Below, one piece after another: positions 45,999 to 58,013 of a DNA stretch of 64,000 bases (position 1 is its first letter; every line of letters starts with the position of its first letter). The position numbers and the translations under genes are program-made. The notes below the pieces were generated by a model. That model was not told the origin of the DNA. It did not search any database and saw nothing but the letters and a program-made list of their open reading frames with translations. Source of the stretch: Panicum virgatum (taxonomy: Eukaryota > Streptophyta > Magnoliopsida > Poales > Poaceae); NCBI RefSeq assembly GCF_016808335.1, contig NC_053146.1, positions 11,539,015-11,603,014 of the forward strand, written 5' to 3'.

Positions 45999-47108
45999 AT
46001 GGTAAATGTTATCAATGTCATCTCTGGCGGATCAAACGAGCCTGTACATGAGACAAAGAGGCAGAGGAAAGAATACCTCCGCACGGTCTCGCATATATGC
46101 GAAGGCAAACACTTCCGCACACCTTGGTCCCATGTTCCAATCACCTTCTCCGAAGCCGACCTCAGGCTTCAACATTACCCCCATAATGATATCCTCGTCA
46201 TTCGTGCCAACATCGGCAAGAACTCCGTGCACTTTGTCGGAAATGATGTCGGCCGGATTCTCATCGACAATGGCAGCTCCGCAGACATTCATCAAAATGG
46301 GGCTAACAGAGCAAAGCCTGCACAAATCTTAGTACCCTCTCATTGGCTTCGGAGGGAAGAAAATCGAGGCCCTCAGAAAAATTGAACTCAATGTGACCTT
46401 TGGCGGAGGGAACACACAGAGAACAGAGCTTATAACCTTCGATGTTGTAGACATCACTTACCCATACAATGCCATCTTCGGCCGCAACACCATCATCAAG
46501 TTCGCGGCAGTCATCAATCAGGCATACCTCTGCATGAAGATGCCAACGGCCGGAGGAGTCATCACAATCCTCGGCAACCAGGAGGAGGCGAGGAGGTGCG
46601 AAGACAATGCGGCATGTGCGACGAAAAACATGCACGCAATCGAAGCCGCAGACACCGAAGAAGAGGAGGAGTCGAAGCCCTCCAAATTCGAGCAAGCGCA
46701 TAAGGCAGAGGGGGTCAAGCCGGGCGAATACACGAAGAAGGTACCACTCTGCGAAGATGTCCCTGATCGCGTAGTAACAATCAGGAAGGGCCTCAAAGAA
46801 GCTGAGGAGGCAAGATTAATCCAATTTCTGAGGAACAATCAGGATTTCTTCGCATGGTCATCTTTGGACCTGCGAGGGGTCAGCAGAGAAAACATGGAAC
46901 ACTCTCTGAGGGTGGACCCGAAGGTCAAACCACGATGCGGGAGTCATTTGTGAAGTCCGGAAGACCGGAAGAAAGCAGTCCAAGGCGAAGTCCAAAAAGT
47001 GCTCGATGCGGGAGTCATTCGCGAAGTGCAATACCCAGAGTGGCTAGCCAATGTGGTCATGGTCCCGAAGAAGAATGGCAGCTGGAGAATGCAGAAAGCG
47101 TAGGGTTC
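45999..47108 (+). pseudogene. Gypsy protease and RT N-terminus remnant
   Basis: 45999-46385 carries the aspartic-protease site as LIDNGSSAD (the D-S/T-G position altered to D-N-G). 46393-46953 continues (FGRNTIIKF; FAWSSLDLRGVSRENMEHSL). After a frame change, 46962-47100 has the first RT motif (VIREVQYPEWLANVVMVPKK), then ends. A near-duplicate cgatgcgggagtcatt at 46933 and 47007 marks a local rearrangement. Confidence 0.78.
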
Positions 47109-47527
47109 TAATCCCCCCCCCGCAGGCTTATATAGTGCAGGCCGCTCCACTCAGGCGCCCCGAGAAGCGCATCACGTCTAGGTGCAAAGTCAGTTGTGCT
47201 CCTGCCCATGCGTGAAGAAAGTCAAAGCGACTCAGGGGCATCACCATCTTTTCGCCAAGAAGCCCAACCACCTCGTCGATTAAATTGTTGTTTTTTGTTT
47301 TTTAAAAAAATTTCCCGAGAAAAGTATCAATTCTCGAAGTATAACCGTGCCCACGCCAAGCCTGGGACGTTTCTTCTTCTTTTATCTTTTTTTTTTGGCA
47401 CTGCAGGAATTTCGGTCGCCCTCGCACGCTCGCCCGCCCGAAGGGTGGCGCTTGAGGTGGCATTCCACGCGCCAGATTGTCGAAGCTCCGGGTCCTCCAA
47501 GGAGCACTCGCAGCCTCGAGGGGCTAT

Positions 47528-48172
47528 TGTTGGGGGAGCCACCTTCGGAGGACGAGCGAAGGCGTGGCGCCAGAAGACACAAAGCCGAGGACGATGATCG
47601 CGCGGCGCCGAGGTGCGAAGGTCGGGGAGTGAAGCATCGTCAGCGAAGGTCCTCGAGCGAAGCCCTGAGTTTTCAAAGGCTGACCCTCCGGGGGTCGTGG
47701 TGTGGGACGAATCGGACGAAGTCTAGGCGGCGAAGGCCTGCGGGTGAAGGCCCGCAGTCGAAGGCGCACGTCCAAAGGAGGAACGGATAAATCGGACGGC
47801 AGAGGCCGGGTCCGAAGGTCCGGCGGGAAACGTTACAGTGAAGGTCTCAGAGCTACGGGGAGGTCCACTTGCCAGTCCAGATATAATCCACTGCAGTGAC
47901 CATTGTTGTAATGTTACCTTAATGCCCACAGAATATTCCCAGATCGTAGCAATTAGAGGACATTACGGGGATTTCACACTGGCAGGTAGTTGAGCCGCCG
48001 GCTATAAATACCCGTGTAACTGCCCGTGATGGGACATTGAATACAAAGATTTATTGCCTGTGCTTTGATTTTCGTGCCATTGGGCTAAGTGTCGTTCACC
48101 CTCGAGGCTTCGCCCTCGACGAACCGGGTTGTTGTGATATCTCTTCGCCCGGAAGGATATCTTGCACCAACA
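47528..48172 (+). repeat. 3' LTR of the gypsy element
   Basis: 645 bp, partner of 44145-44791. Confidence 0.88.
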
Positions 48173-48284
48173 GTGAAACTCTACCATTTTCTTTAAAGTT
48201 TAGATTATGTTCTAACCCAGATTGTCAAATTCTGTACTTGAATTAATCTTTGTTTCTATGCTTTAGTGTGCCTTATATCAGCCG

Positions 48285-48944
48285 TATCGCCGTGCAGTAT
48301 TTTGTTTGTGATTCAAACCGTTGTTTTGTCACTTCATTTATTTTTTGCGCCAAGAAAACATGTTGTCAAGCCTGCTGCAAATCTTTTCTTTGTGTTACAG
48401 TTGTTTAACATAGTGGAAGTATGAAACAATTACATTACATTAAGGCTTTATTCTAATTCTTGTTGTTTCTTTGTATAGGATGGAAGCAGCTTATTGGATT
48501 TGTCGCTCGTCATATGCTTGTTACAGGGTTAGAGACTAAGTGTGTTCCATTTTCCATGAAAGCTATTGCTACATTCATGTCAAACTCAAATACTTTTATG
48601 ACTATTCATTACGTCTTTCAAATAATTACATCATGTACGTTTTTGTTTTGTAATTGAGGATGGATTATGGGTGTGATCTATTTTGAACATTTCATCACAT
48701 ACCGTACCTTAAGTTATTTGTAGGATTGAGTGAGAGTCTGAGTCAATCATTTTTTGTAAGGAATTAATGTTAGATACATAACTACAGGTTGTCACCCAAC
48801 AAGTATCAGTGCATCTTGATTCTTGAGGATGCTTAAATAATAAAAGGGGATAAATTTGCTCTGGATTGATATCCCAGAGACCCAGACCGCGCACTGGGTC
48901 TGGATGGATGCATGAACAAAACAGAATTAATGATCACAGCGTCG
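48285..48944 (+). pseudogene. Orphan NLR downstream tail (copy T3)
   Basis: Carries the tail blocks gttgttttgtcact, ggatggaagcagct (48479), ttagagactaagtgtg, ttcatgtcaaactcaaatac, aaggaattaatgttagatac and cagagacccagacc in the same order as T1 and T2. No NLR coding sequence precedes it: upstream lie a gypsy element and unrelated sequence. It marks a fourth copy of the duplicated block whose NLR body is lost. Confidence 0.8.
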
Positions 48945-49134
48945 ATGATGCCGTAAGTTTCCCATGGAAATCTTTGTAGCAGCCCGTTTCTTAAATCTTG
49001 GTTTCACGAATGGTCGAAGTTATACTCCTGATTGCTTCGGTGCTAGATCATTGTAAATGTTTTGCCCTAAACTGTTGCCGGTCTTCTGCGATGTATACCT
49101 GCTCTGAGTTTCATATGATTGTAGTAGCTCGATA
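48945..49134 (+). pseudogene. eS12 (RPS12) exon-1/intron-1 fragment
   Basis: From gatgATGccGTAAGT onward it parallels 59013-59205 of the intact eS12 gene (tttcttaaatcttggttt, cctgattgcttcggtgctag, ccggtcttctgcgatgta, gtagtagctcg). It keeps the ATG and a donor but is cut off at 49134 by a CACTA end. No other eS12 exon follows. Confidence 0.85.
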
Positions 49135-49560
49135 CACTACTACAAAAATAATCTGCAGCAACGCTCCGATTTTTTAGAGGTGGATCAATTTTGCACCCGT
49201 TCCTACAAATGAAAATGGCGCACTGTAGCAACGGAGCCGATCCTAAAATCAATATCTACCCCCCTCCCCCCCCCCCCCCCCCGAGCCCACGAGCCCTTGA
49301 AAATGCGTCCATTTGTAGGGGGTAGGCCGGCCCTACAAATCAACTTTGTAGGCGCGGTCAACCCACCTGCCCGCCCGTACAAATATTTTTTCAATTTATT
49401 CTGGCTGATTTGTAGGGGCGGTCAATCCACCCATCCACTCCTACAAATATTTTTCCAATTTATTCTGAAAAATTGTTTACTTTCAAATAAATTAAACTAT
49501 TTTAAATTAAACAATTTACCCGCCCTTACAAACCACGAAAAGAACTACCAACTGACCGTC
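49135..49560 (+). mobile_element. CACTA element left end
   Basis: CACTACTACAAAAATAATC begins at 49135, the CACTA terminus, followed by subterminal repeats tttgtaggggcggtcaa and cctacaaat in both orientations to about 49540. No matching right terminus (gtagtagtg) occurs before 52 kb, so the element is truncated or rearranged. Confidence 0.75.
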
Positions 49561-50124
49561 CGCTATACATGGGTGGACCGACCGCCGTTTAAGATGTTCG
49601 GACATCCAAATGCCCGCACGGACAACTTCGTGCAGGCATTAGGATGTCTGAAAGTCTTAAAGGGCAGACGGTCCGCTAACATTCACAATTAATATTGAAA
49701 TGAAAAAAAGAACTACAGTTTCACATTCAAATCCACTCATTTTCATTTCCATATTTTTTCTAAATAGTAAATAATATTCACATATTTTCATATCCATACA
49801 CACACACACCCCACTTTAAAAAAAATATTCTACTCCATATAGTCATTTTGACCACCTAATACAAGTAAATCACATCTAAGTATGCAAACCTTAAGTAAAT
49901 TTGAGCTCAAATGGTGTGTAAATAAAAAAAACCACCAATATTTTCCCAATCCCCTCAAATTTCTCTATTTCTAAACCGTGAAATGAGCTACAGTAACAAT
50001 GTAAGATGAGAGGATAAAGTTTCTAACATTTAGAACTATTGGATGGACGGGGAATCAAAAGCCTTCACAAATTATGGGAAAAATGAGCATGAACTTCCCC
50101 AACCCGAGTCAAGAACAGCAAGAA
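49561..50124. other. Intergenic, no gene seen
   Basis: AT-rich; contains a short acacacacac run near 49799. Possibly the interior of the CACTA remnant. Confidence 0.4.
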
Positions 50125-50936
50125 CAAAGGAGTTGAATGGCTCGGGCAGGGGAGGAGGAAAGGGATAAGGGGTCACGGACTTTTCGTCCCAGTTGGAGCC
50201 ACCAACCGAGGCTAAAGGATCCTCATTTGTTCTGGTTGGTAGCTTCAACTGGAACCAATGGACTAAGGAGCCTTTAGTCTCTATTGGAGCCACCCACCGG
50301 GACAAAAGAGTGTCTTTAGGTCCTCATTGGTGACTACAATGGGGACTAAAGGCCTCTGCCCCCCCCCTACGGACCCGCCTAGTTGTTGGACTCGGAAGTA
50401 ATGCTCTCATTGGTCCCGGGTCCAATGGCAGCCGGGACTATTATGTACTAATGTACATGTCAAGTTTTCATTTGCATCCGAAGAAATTAGTAGTAGAGTA
50501 TACATGATACAGATGGGAAGTCCCTTGCACAAAGGAGTTGAATGGCTCGGGCAGGGGAGGAGGAAAGGGATAAGGGGTCACAGACCTTTCGTCCCAGTTG
50601 GAGCCACCAACCGAGGCTAAAGGATCCTCATTTGTTCTGGTTGGTAGCTTCAACTAGAACCAATGGACTAAGTAGCCTTTAGTCTCTGTTGGAGCCACCA
50701 ACCAAGATAAAAGAGTGTCTTTAGGTCCTCATTGGTGACTGCAATGGGGACTAAAGGCCTCTGCCCCCCTCCCCCCCTACGGACCCGCCTAGTTGGACTC
50801 GGAAGTAATGCTCTCATTGGTCCCGGGTCCAATGGGAGTCGGGACTATTATGTACTAATGTACATGTCAAGTTTTCATTTGCATCCGAAGAAATTAGTAG
50901 TAGAGTATACATGATACAGATGGGAAGTCCCTTGCA
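50125..50936 (+). repeat. Tandem duplication of about 405 bp, CACTA-related
   Basis: Units 50125-50529 and 50530-50936 are about 95% alike by eye. Each contains ttttcgtcccagttggagcc, ggggactaaaggcctctg and similar pieces, typical of CACTA subterminal repeats in grasses. No gene; short frames are chance. Confidence 0.85.
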
Positions 50937-50943
50937 ATATGTA

Positions 50944-52281
50944 TCTATACTATAAAAGTTGAAACAATTGAAACTCTTTCTCACCAAGATTAGGCCCACC
51001 GTACCCCTCACGGAGGTCCCACTTGTCAGCCCAAAGGTTTGACGAAAGAGGGTGTAGACCCATGAAATTGATAGAAGGAAAATGTTTCCACCAAAATCCT
51101 AATATTTTTTACACCAAACACTTTTACCTACCCACCTTTGTACCCACTTATTACTTTCCATTATTTGTATACCAGGCGACAATAATATTTTGGTAAGACT
51201 TATTACTTTCCATTGTTTGTATACCAGGCGACAATGATATTTTGGTAAAACTTGTTCGACATCCTAAAATCTTTCTATTTCTTTCCTTTTGGTTGTGAGG
51301 TGATTATCCTTCCTTTTATGTTTGACATCCTTTCAATATTTGCCTCATCAATTAAGGAAATATACTAGCAAGGGATTGGCCGGCTATGTAGGGATAAGAG
51401 GTCGGATTTGTGTTAACCTTCCAATATTTGTCCCATCAATTAAGGAACAGATTAGCCAACCATGTTTTCTATCCTAATACTTGCCATTGATGCGGGTGGC
51501 TCCCTGTGCATATATATATATACAGGTAATAGCATTCATGTGTCACACATAGTGCAGGCTCATTCCTTTTAACTCCAAAAATTCTTGGTGGTAGTAGTAG
51601 TAGAACATGGTTGATGCCCTTGAGATGCCACATGGTTCACGAGTCGGCTTGATCGTGGTTGTTGCTTCTATCGGCCCTGCGATCCCGAGGTGTTCGTTTG
51701 ATCCGTTCTTCACAAGGGAGATATATCTTATGGATTTCTAAGTTTGAATTTTAAATTTTTCTATGAATTATTATTGATTTGGGTATTAGGTATGTAAATT
51801 GTATTTTTTTTTAAAGTCGTATTAGATTCCTACGCATTGTAACGGATTTTGACCAAACAATAGGTGCCAAACTCATTGATGGTGAACTCCGCAATAACTT
51901 CATGATGGTCATCGGAGTACTTGCCAATCGTGATAGAGGTGAATCAAAACATCAAATTGCTGGCATTCAGTTCGTGTAATTTATATTTTATGAACTTTCC
52001 TTTAGCACACATATACTTTTCTTTACACATAAATTGACCCATAATTCACGATATTTTTTCTTTTAGAAAGATAATAATTGTCATCATTGTTTATGGAAGG
52101 AAAAGAAAGACGTGTATTATTTTTAGAAGAAAGCTTGATGGTTTTGGAAGGATATTAATTGACATCATTGTTTTATAGAAGGAAAAAAGATGTGTATTAT
52201 TTTTTAAAAGAAAATAAATAATATCATTGCTTGATGGAAGAAAAATTAAATACGTGCCACAGGCACGTACATCTTTCCTAG
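50944..52281 (+). mobile_element. Non-autonomous Helitron
   Basis: Starts TCTATACTATAAAAG after an A (50943) and ends CTAG (52278-52281) before a T (52282). A perfect 8-bp stem hairpin, TACGTGCC-aca-GGCACGTA (52251-52269), lies about 9 bases before the end. TC start, CTRR end, subterminal hairpin and A/T target are the Helitron signature. No RepHel domain; 1.34 kb. Inside is a direct duplication of about 53 bp (51148-51250, ttactttccattatttgtat units). Confidence 0.85.
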
Positions 52282-53143
52282 TCCTGGGAAACAAGAAAAA
52301 AGTTGAGAAGAAAAACAACAAAATATTTTTAGTGAACTAAAGCTACCCAACAAGCATCAGGCCCGCTAGGACCAGAAAGCTCAGCGAAACATCTCACCAC
52401 GGGAAAACTATTTCCACAACAAACTGTCAAGATAAACTATCTTAAATGATACCTTTTCTTTTCCCATTGTCCGTCTTCCCGGAATACAGAGACCATTGAA
52501 AAGAGGTCACACGTCCACACTGTAGCAGCCTTCTCTTTTTCATAAAGCAGCACCCACTAAGCAAAGGCGCAGCTCGCGCTTGCACTAGTTTAAACAAATG
52601 CTGTTACCCCTTCACTTCCCATTTTACGCGTAAAGTAGCACCAGCACCCACTAAGCCGTAGTTAAAACCAGGCACACCTCACACTTGGTGACCAGATTGA
52701 CCTCAAATCATCTGGTCTCTCAACATGCCAGTGCGCTGAGGCAGAGGTCACCAGCTGCTAGCTAGCTGCAGAGCGCCGGAGCAGGCGTTCACAGCTGCGC
52801 GCGGTGGCGTCCGCGCGCCTCCATCACAACCGCATGCTTGTTGTTGGATCGATTTGGTGAGAACGTAAGATTGATCTGGCATGTTACATACTTTGATTAT
52901 CTGACATGCTTGTTCTAGCTTGATTTATCCATTTATTGCATATGGCGTTCAAAATTTTCCGTATTCATCAGATTTCTCACCATGCTAGCTAGTGCCTACT
53001 GGGTTAACTGAGTGCTCCTTTGTGTTCTTGATTCATAACACAAGCGCTAATTAACGGCAGCTTTTTACCTGCGTAGGCGCCAGCACAATCCAACCGCAGA
53101 ATATATGTAAGAAAAGTGTGCCGTCACAGAAAGATCTGGTAAG
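52282..53143 (+). other. NLR3 upstream region
   Basis: No gene. The likely promoter and leader of NLR3, with ttggatcgatttggtgag near 52844 resembling the NLR2 flank. A GC-rich patch lies at 52770-52840. Confidence 0.5.
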
Positions 53144-56100
53144 ATGGACATCGCCACAGGGGCAATGAACACCCTGCTCCCCAAGCTTGGTGAGCTGGTG
53201 GTGGGTGAATACAACCTGCAGAAGGGTGTCAAGGGAGAAATCAAGGAACTTGAGAAAGAGCTCACAAGCATGACTGCAGCCCTTCGCAAGGTATCTGAGG
53301 TGCCGCCTGACAAACTTGATGTGCAGGTCAAAATCTGGGCCAGCGATGTCAGGGAGCTATCCTATGACATTGAAGATGCCGTCGACACCTTCATGTTGCA
53401 GGGAATCGGGCATGAACCTACCATGGCATTCAGCATCAAGGGATTCATTGATAGGACCATCAATTTGTTCAAGAAGGCCGTGACCAACCATCAGATCCAC
53501 AACGTTATCAAAGATATCATGCATCAGGTCAAGATGGTCAATGAGCGGCGTAAAAGGTACAAGGTTGATGAGGTATCTAATAGGCCAATTGTGGAGACTA
53601 TTGATCCTCGCCTAGAAGGTATGTACAGAAAGGCAACAGAGCTAGTTGGCATTGGCAGGCCAAAGAATGAGCTAGTCGAGTGGCTTATGAATGAGGCCAG
53701 TTCGTCGTTGCAGCAACCAAAGATAATTTCTATTGTTGGATTCGGAGGATTGGGGAAGACAACTCTTGCAAATGCATTGCTTCAGGACCTTAAAGCAAAA
53801 TTTGATTGCCACTTTTTTGTCTCCGTGTCCTTTAGTCCTGATATAAAGAAGATTTTCAAGAATATTCTTGCCCAACTTGATGAGAATAAGTATGGCCACA
53901 TAGATGAATCATGGGAAATAAAGTTGCTTATTGACAAAATTATAGAATTCCTCAAGAATGGAAGGTACATTTCTATGCGATACTGACTTTTGATTGTCAC
54001 AAGTAAACTCTTTTTTCCTTTTGATTGAGTGAGAAATTATGCACCAACTGTCTTTTCAAATTTCATGTAGTTTTCTGTAGCCTACCGTAATACTCCCTCC
54101 ATTCCAAATTACATGTATTTTTAACATTTCTAGATACATAAATTTTGTTATGTATCTAGTATACAATTTATCTACATACATAGTAAAAATTATGTGTGTA
54201 GAAACATCAAAACGATTTGTAATTTGAAAATGAAGGGAGTATGTGCTTATATTTCTTTATAAGAAGTAAGGTAAAATTGTCCGAAAATGTTTGAGTGGAG
54301 GAAGCTCGCCCCTGCGCCCCACGCTAGCAGCCGTGCTCCTCCTCGCATCCACCCGCATTGGCAGCTTGTCCCGCCTCACCTTGCCCCATGCCGGTGGCCG
54401 TGGCACACTCATCCTTCCCAGCACGTGGTGACGGTGCCGAGGATTAGCTCTGCCCATCCGGCCCAGCTTGGTACTGGAACTGATGGAACTTGTGTGGCAT
54501 GGATCTGCATACTAGTGAGCCCCGATCAACCCATTAGTTGTGCGCCTCGAAACTAAGTACTCTCCTTCCGCTCCAAAATATAGGTCAATTTGGCTATTCT
54601 AGGTTCATATATTTTACTATGAATCTAAATACACATTATATCTAAGTATGTATCAAATACTATATAAATCTAGAAAAGCTAAAACGATCTATATTTTGAA
54701 ATGGAGGGAATATCTCCTAGTATAGTACGGGACCAACGGTGTCTTCCAGCAAAACGATCTCATTTTACATGCCCTATAGCAAATTTACATTGCATTTTTA
54801 GTATCTATCAGAATTTCTTTAAATTTGGGTAGTAGGACTGAAACCGTGGTCTTTGGCCAAAAACTATGAGTGTTGTGCCGTCTAGGCTAATGATCATTAG
54901 AAAACAGTAGTCATATTTATTTAATTTAAGAAAACACGGAAAGTAAACGAAAATGCTCATTCTCTTATGAGAAGGGGCATACCTGGTTTGTGGTTTCGGC
55001 TAGCTATATATATTCAGTATATTTGCTTGATTACCAAATAAACATGTACTTTCTCCCATTCATTTTTGTAGTAAATATTAAATCTTCCACCCTTCTGAGC
55101 CTGAGGATGTATTCATGCATCTTGCAGTCCCCTTGCTATTTATTCCATCGCATGCTTTTCAATACTTGACGTGTAAGATTTCATTTTCCAAAAATTTTCA
55201 GTCTTGGCTTTCACATAATTACAACTTGGTTTACTAACATGCATGTGCATGCTGTTACTTTAACAGGTGCTTGTGCGTGATTGATGATTTATGGAAAAAA
55301 TTGCCGTGGGATACTATCAAACTTGCTTTGCAGGATAGTAATTGTGGAAGCAAGATAATCATAACCACTCGCAATAAGGCTGTTGCAGAACATGTTGGTG
55401 GTGCTATTTATGAACTAAAACCTCTTTCTAATGATGACTCCAGGGAGTTGTTGTACAAGCGAATATTTGAGTCTGCAGATGATTGCCCTTCTGATTTCAG
55501 CAGTGTCACCAAAAAGATCTTAAAGAAATGTTGTGGTGTACCATTAGCCATTATTACCACAGCAAGCTTACTAGCTACTAAACCAAGGTGCTCAGTGGAA
55601 TGGGAGAAGGTGAATAATTCCATTGGTTCTGGACTTGAAAATAGCCCCCATGTGGACACGATGAACACGATATTAAGCCTCAGTTACAATGATCTGCCTT
55701 TCCATTTGAAGACTTGCTTGTTGTCTTTGAGCAAATATCCCGAGGACCAGGTGATTAGAAAGGATGTTTTGGTATGGAGCTGGATAGCAGAAGGTTTCAT
55801 TGCACCTGCAGGGTCAAGCTTGCAGGAGATAGGGGAGGGTTACTTTAACGAGCTTATTAATAGAAGCTTGATACAGCCCATAGAAGCCTATACCTTTGAC
55901 GAGCTTGGAGAGATGGATGTGACTGCTTGCCGAATACATGACATGGTGCTAGACCTCATTGTCAAGTTGTCAGCAGAAGAAGGCTTTGTCACCACTTCGT
56001 TGTCAGATGATGGTGAACAAGCAGGTGCATCTTCGTTGCATCGCAGGGAGATTATCCGGCGGCTATCCCTCGACAACAGCAGCAACGCCGATGCCTCAAT

Positions 56101-57187
56101 AAATGAAAGAAATGTGCTGTCCAAAGTGAGGTCACTTGATGTCTTTGGCCGTGCACATTTGATAATACCGGCCCTATCAAGATTTCGTGTTCTACGTGTA
56201 CTGCAGCTAGATGACTGTTCTAGTCTGGATAACGATCACCTAGAGGATCTCTGCAAGTTGGACCTACTGAGGTTTCTACGGCTACAGGGTTTGAGAATTA
56301 GCAAGCTCCCCGAGAGCATTGGCAAGCTGGGGTCTCTGGAGACATTGGACATCAGAGGTGCCGAGTCAGTAATACTATTGCCAATGTCTTTCGCTAAACT
56401 AGGAAAACTGGTCCGGCTACTTGCTGAAGAAGTAGAACTACCAGATGATATGACTCTAGAGAATATGAAATCTCTGCAAGAGCTAGTAGGCATATGCCCT
56501 ACTTTGCACGCCATGACAAAGATTGCTAAACTGAGAGAGCTAAAGGTCCTCAAGCTTGTCATCGAGGATGAATCTGATACAGGCAATTTAGACAAATTGG
56601 GTCCCACGAGCCTCCCCAATTTATTACAAGTATTGGTGCTAAGAACTCCATTATTCTACTCCCTGGATTCCATGGCACAAGTTCCTTCTGGTCTCCGGAT
56701 TTTCATGTGCAGTACCCACTTTACAGTATTCCCAAGGTGGATTGACCCATCGCTCTCCCATCTCACTGTCTTGTCCATTTGTCTATGGCGTGTGCGTGTA
56801 CAGCCTGAGCACCTTGACAAGCTTGCTGAGCTGCCATCTCTTCGCTTTCTCAGGATACATGCACTGCTCCCACCGCGTGAGCAGGAAAAGCTCGTTATTC
56901 ACAGCAGTCCATCTGCATTCCCATGTCTAACAGAACTTCGGATTTGGTGTCCCCTGATGTTCCTTAAGTTTCAACCTGGGGCTATGAGAAAGCTTGAAAG
57001 ACTTTGCCTTGGCTTTGATGCCAGATCGACCATTGAGCATTTTCGGACCAGTAACTTCAATTATGGATTTGAAAACCTCCCTTCTCTCCGACATGTCATC
57101 ATTGAGTTACGCGGGCGGGAAGCCCACGATGATATTAGGAAGACTATTAGTAATCATCCAAACCATCCATCGCTCAACCTTTCGTAA
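53144..57187 (+). CDS. NLR3: intact CC-NBS-LRR disease-resistance protein
   Basis: Two exons, 53144-53964 and 55267-57187 (TAA), joined AG|gt...ag|G into 913 residues. Order: Rx-N coiled coil with the EDVID-like YDIEDAVDTF (about 75-85); NB-ARC with P-loop GFGGLGKTT (Lys205), RNBS-A-like FFVSVSFS, kinase-2 CVIDDLW (277-283), RNBS-B KIIITTRN, GLPL as CGVPLAII (about 365), RNBS-D CLLSLSKYPED, and the MHD position as RIHDMVLDL (about 496). About a dozen leucine-rich repeats follow (for example FLRLQGLRISKLPESIGKL). Such proteins are cytosolic or membrane-associated immune receptors that bind ADP/ATP and trigger cell death on effector detection. No integrated decoy domain is visible. The frame is clean, unlike NLR1 and NLR2; its target is unknown. 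Confidence 0.93.
54091..54241. mobile_element. Stowaway MITE in the NLR3 intron
   Basis: TACTCCCTCCATTCC...AATGAAGGGAGTA, about 150 bp, flanked by TA. Orthologous to the element split by the Sirevirus in NLR1, so it predates that duplication. Confidence 0.85.
54558..54712. mobile_element. Second Stowaway-type MITE in the NLR3 intron
   Basis: TACTCTCCTTCCGCTCC at the left and ATTTTGAAATGGAGGGAATA at the right, with inner inverted blocks aaaatataggtc and cgatctatatttt. Short and non-coding. Confidence 0.75.
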
Positions 57188-58010
57188 AAACAACTAAAGG
57201 TATGAGCTGACTGACATACTCCTCCGCATCGAGGTACAATGTAATTAACTTATCTGGCATTCCTCTGTTCCAAATTATAATTCGTCTAATTATTCTACCC
57301 CAAGTTTGACTATTTATCTTGTTCAAAAAAATTGTGCAAATATAGTGAAATTAAGTTATTTTTGAAGAGCTTTAATTAATAAAGCAAGCCATAGCAAAAG
57401 AAGTGATACTTTACACAAATTTTTGAAAAAGACGAGTGGTCAAACTTGGGCTTAAACAAGTCAAATGAATTGTAATTTGGAATGGAGGGGGAGTACTACG
57501 CTCACGATTCAAACAGTTGTTTTGTCACTTTCCTTGTGTTAACAAATCATGTGGTCAAGGCCGTCAAGCCGACTGCAAATGTTTTCTTTGTTATCATTTT
57601 TTCACTTTTATCTGGGACTGGGTAAAAAGTTCTACATTACCGTTGAATTACTGCTTCTTGCAGTGCGTGTACAATGATATATGTGACTGTTTAACATAGG
57701 TGAAGAATGAAAATATTACATTTGTTAGTATATTCCATATGACTTCATTCTCATACTTGTTGTTTCTTTTGTAGGATGGAAGGGAAGCAGCTTCTGATTT
57801 TTCGCTCATCATACAGTCATACCTTGTTACGGGGTTTGGGGCTAAGTGTGTTACGTTTTTTATGAAACATATTGATGTGTTCGACGACCAACTCAACTTC
57901 ATTACTATTCATGTGTTTTGAATAATTACTTCCACCATCATGTATGTTTTTTATTGTAGCTGAGGATGGATTATCAGTGTGACCTATTTTGGACATTTCA
58001 TCCACATAAT
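57188..58010 (+). other. NLR3 downstream tail (copy T4)
   Basis: Tail blocks (attcaaacagttgttttgtcact near 57507, tttgtaggatggaagggaagcagc near 57770, ggggctaagtgtg near 57838, gaggatggattatcagtgtg near 57962) diverge somewhat from T1-T3. Confidence 0.65.
57260..57495. mobile_element. Stowaway-like MITE in the NLR3 tail
   Basis: tcctctgttccaaattataa at the left pairs with ttgtaatttggaatggaggg at the right, ending at gagta. Absent from the corresponding place in T1-T3. Confidence 0.7.
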
Positions 58011-58013
58011 AAT

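Larger units (their letters stand above)
44145..48172 (+). mobile_element. Truncated Ty3/gypsy retrotransposon
   Basis: 4.03 kb. LTRs are 44145-44791 and 47528-48172 (TGTTGGGGGAGCC...CACCAACA), with a perfect 5-bp duplication gtgaa (44140-44144, 48173-48177). The LTRs are rich in gcgaagg motifs. The interior has gag, protease and only the N-terminal edge of RT; the rest of RT, RNase H and integrase are absent. The purine-rich cgaggggctat just before the right LTR is the likely polypurine tract. It could have moved only with help from a full relative. Confidence 0.9.

Noticed and set aside
48945..49134. Functional eS12 start
   Set aside because: ATG and donor are present, but the intron is truncated by a CACTA end and no later exon follows.
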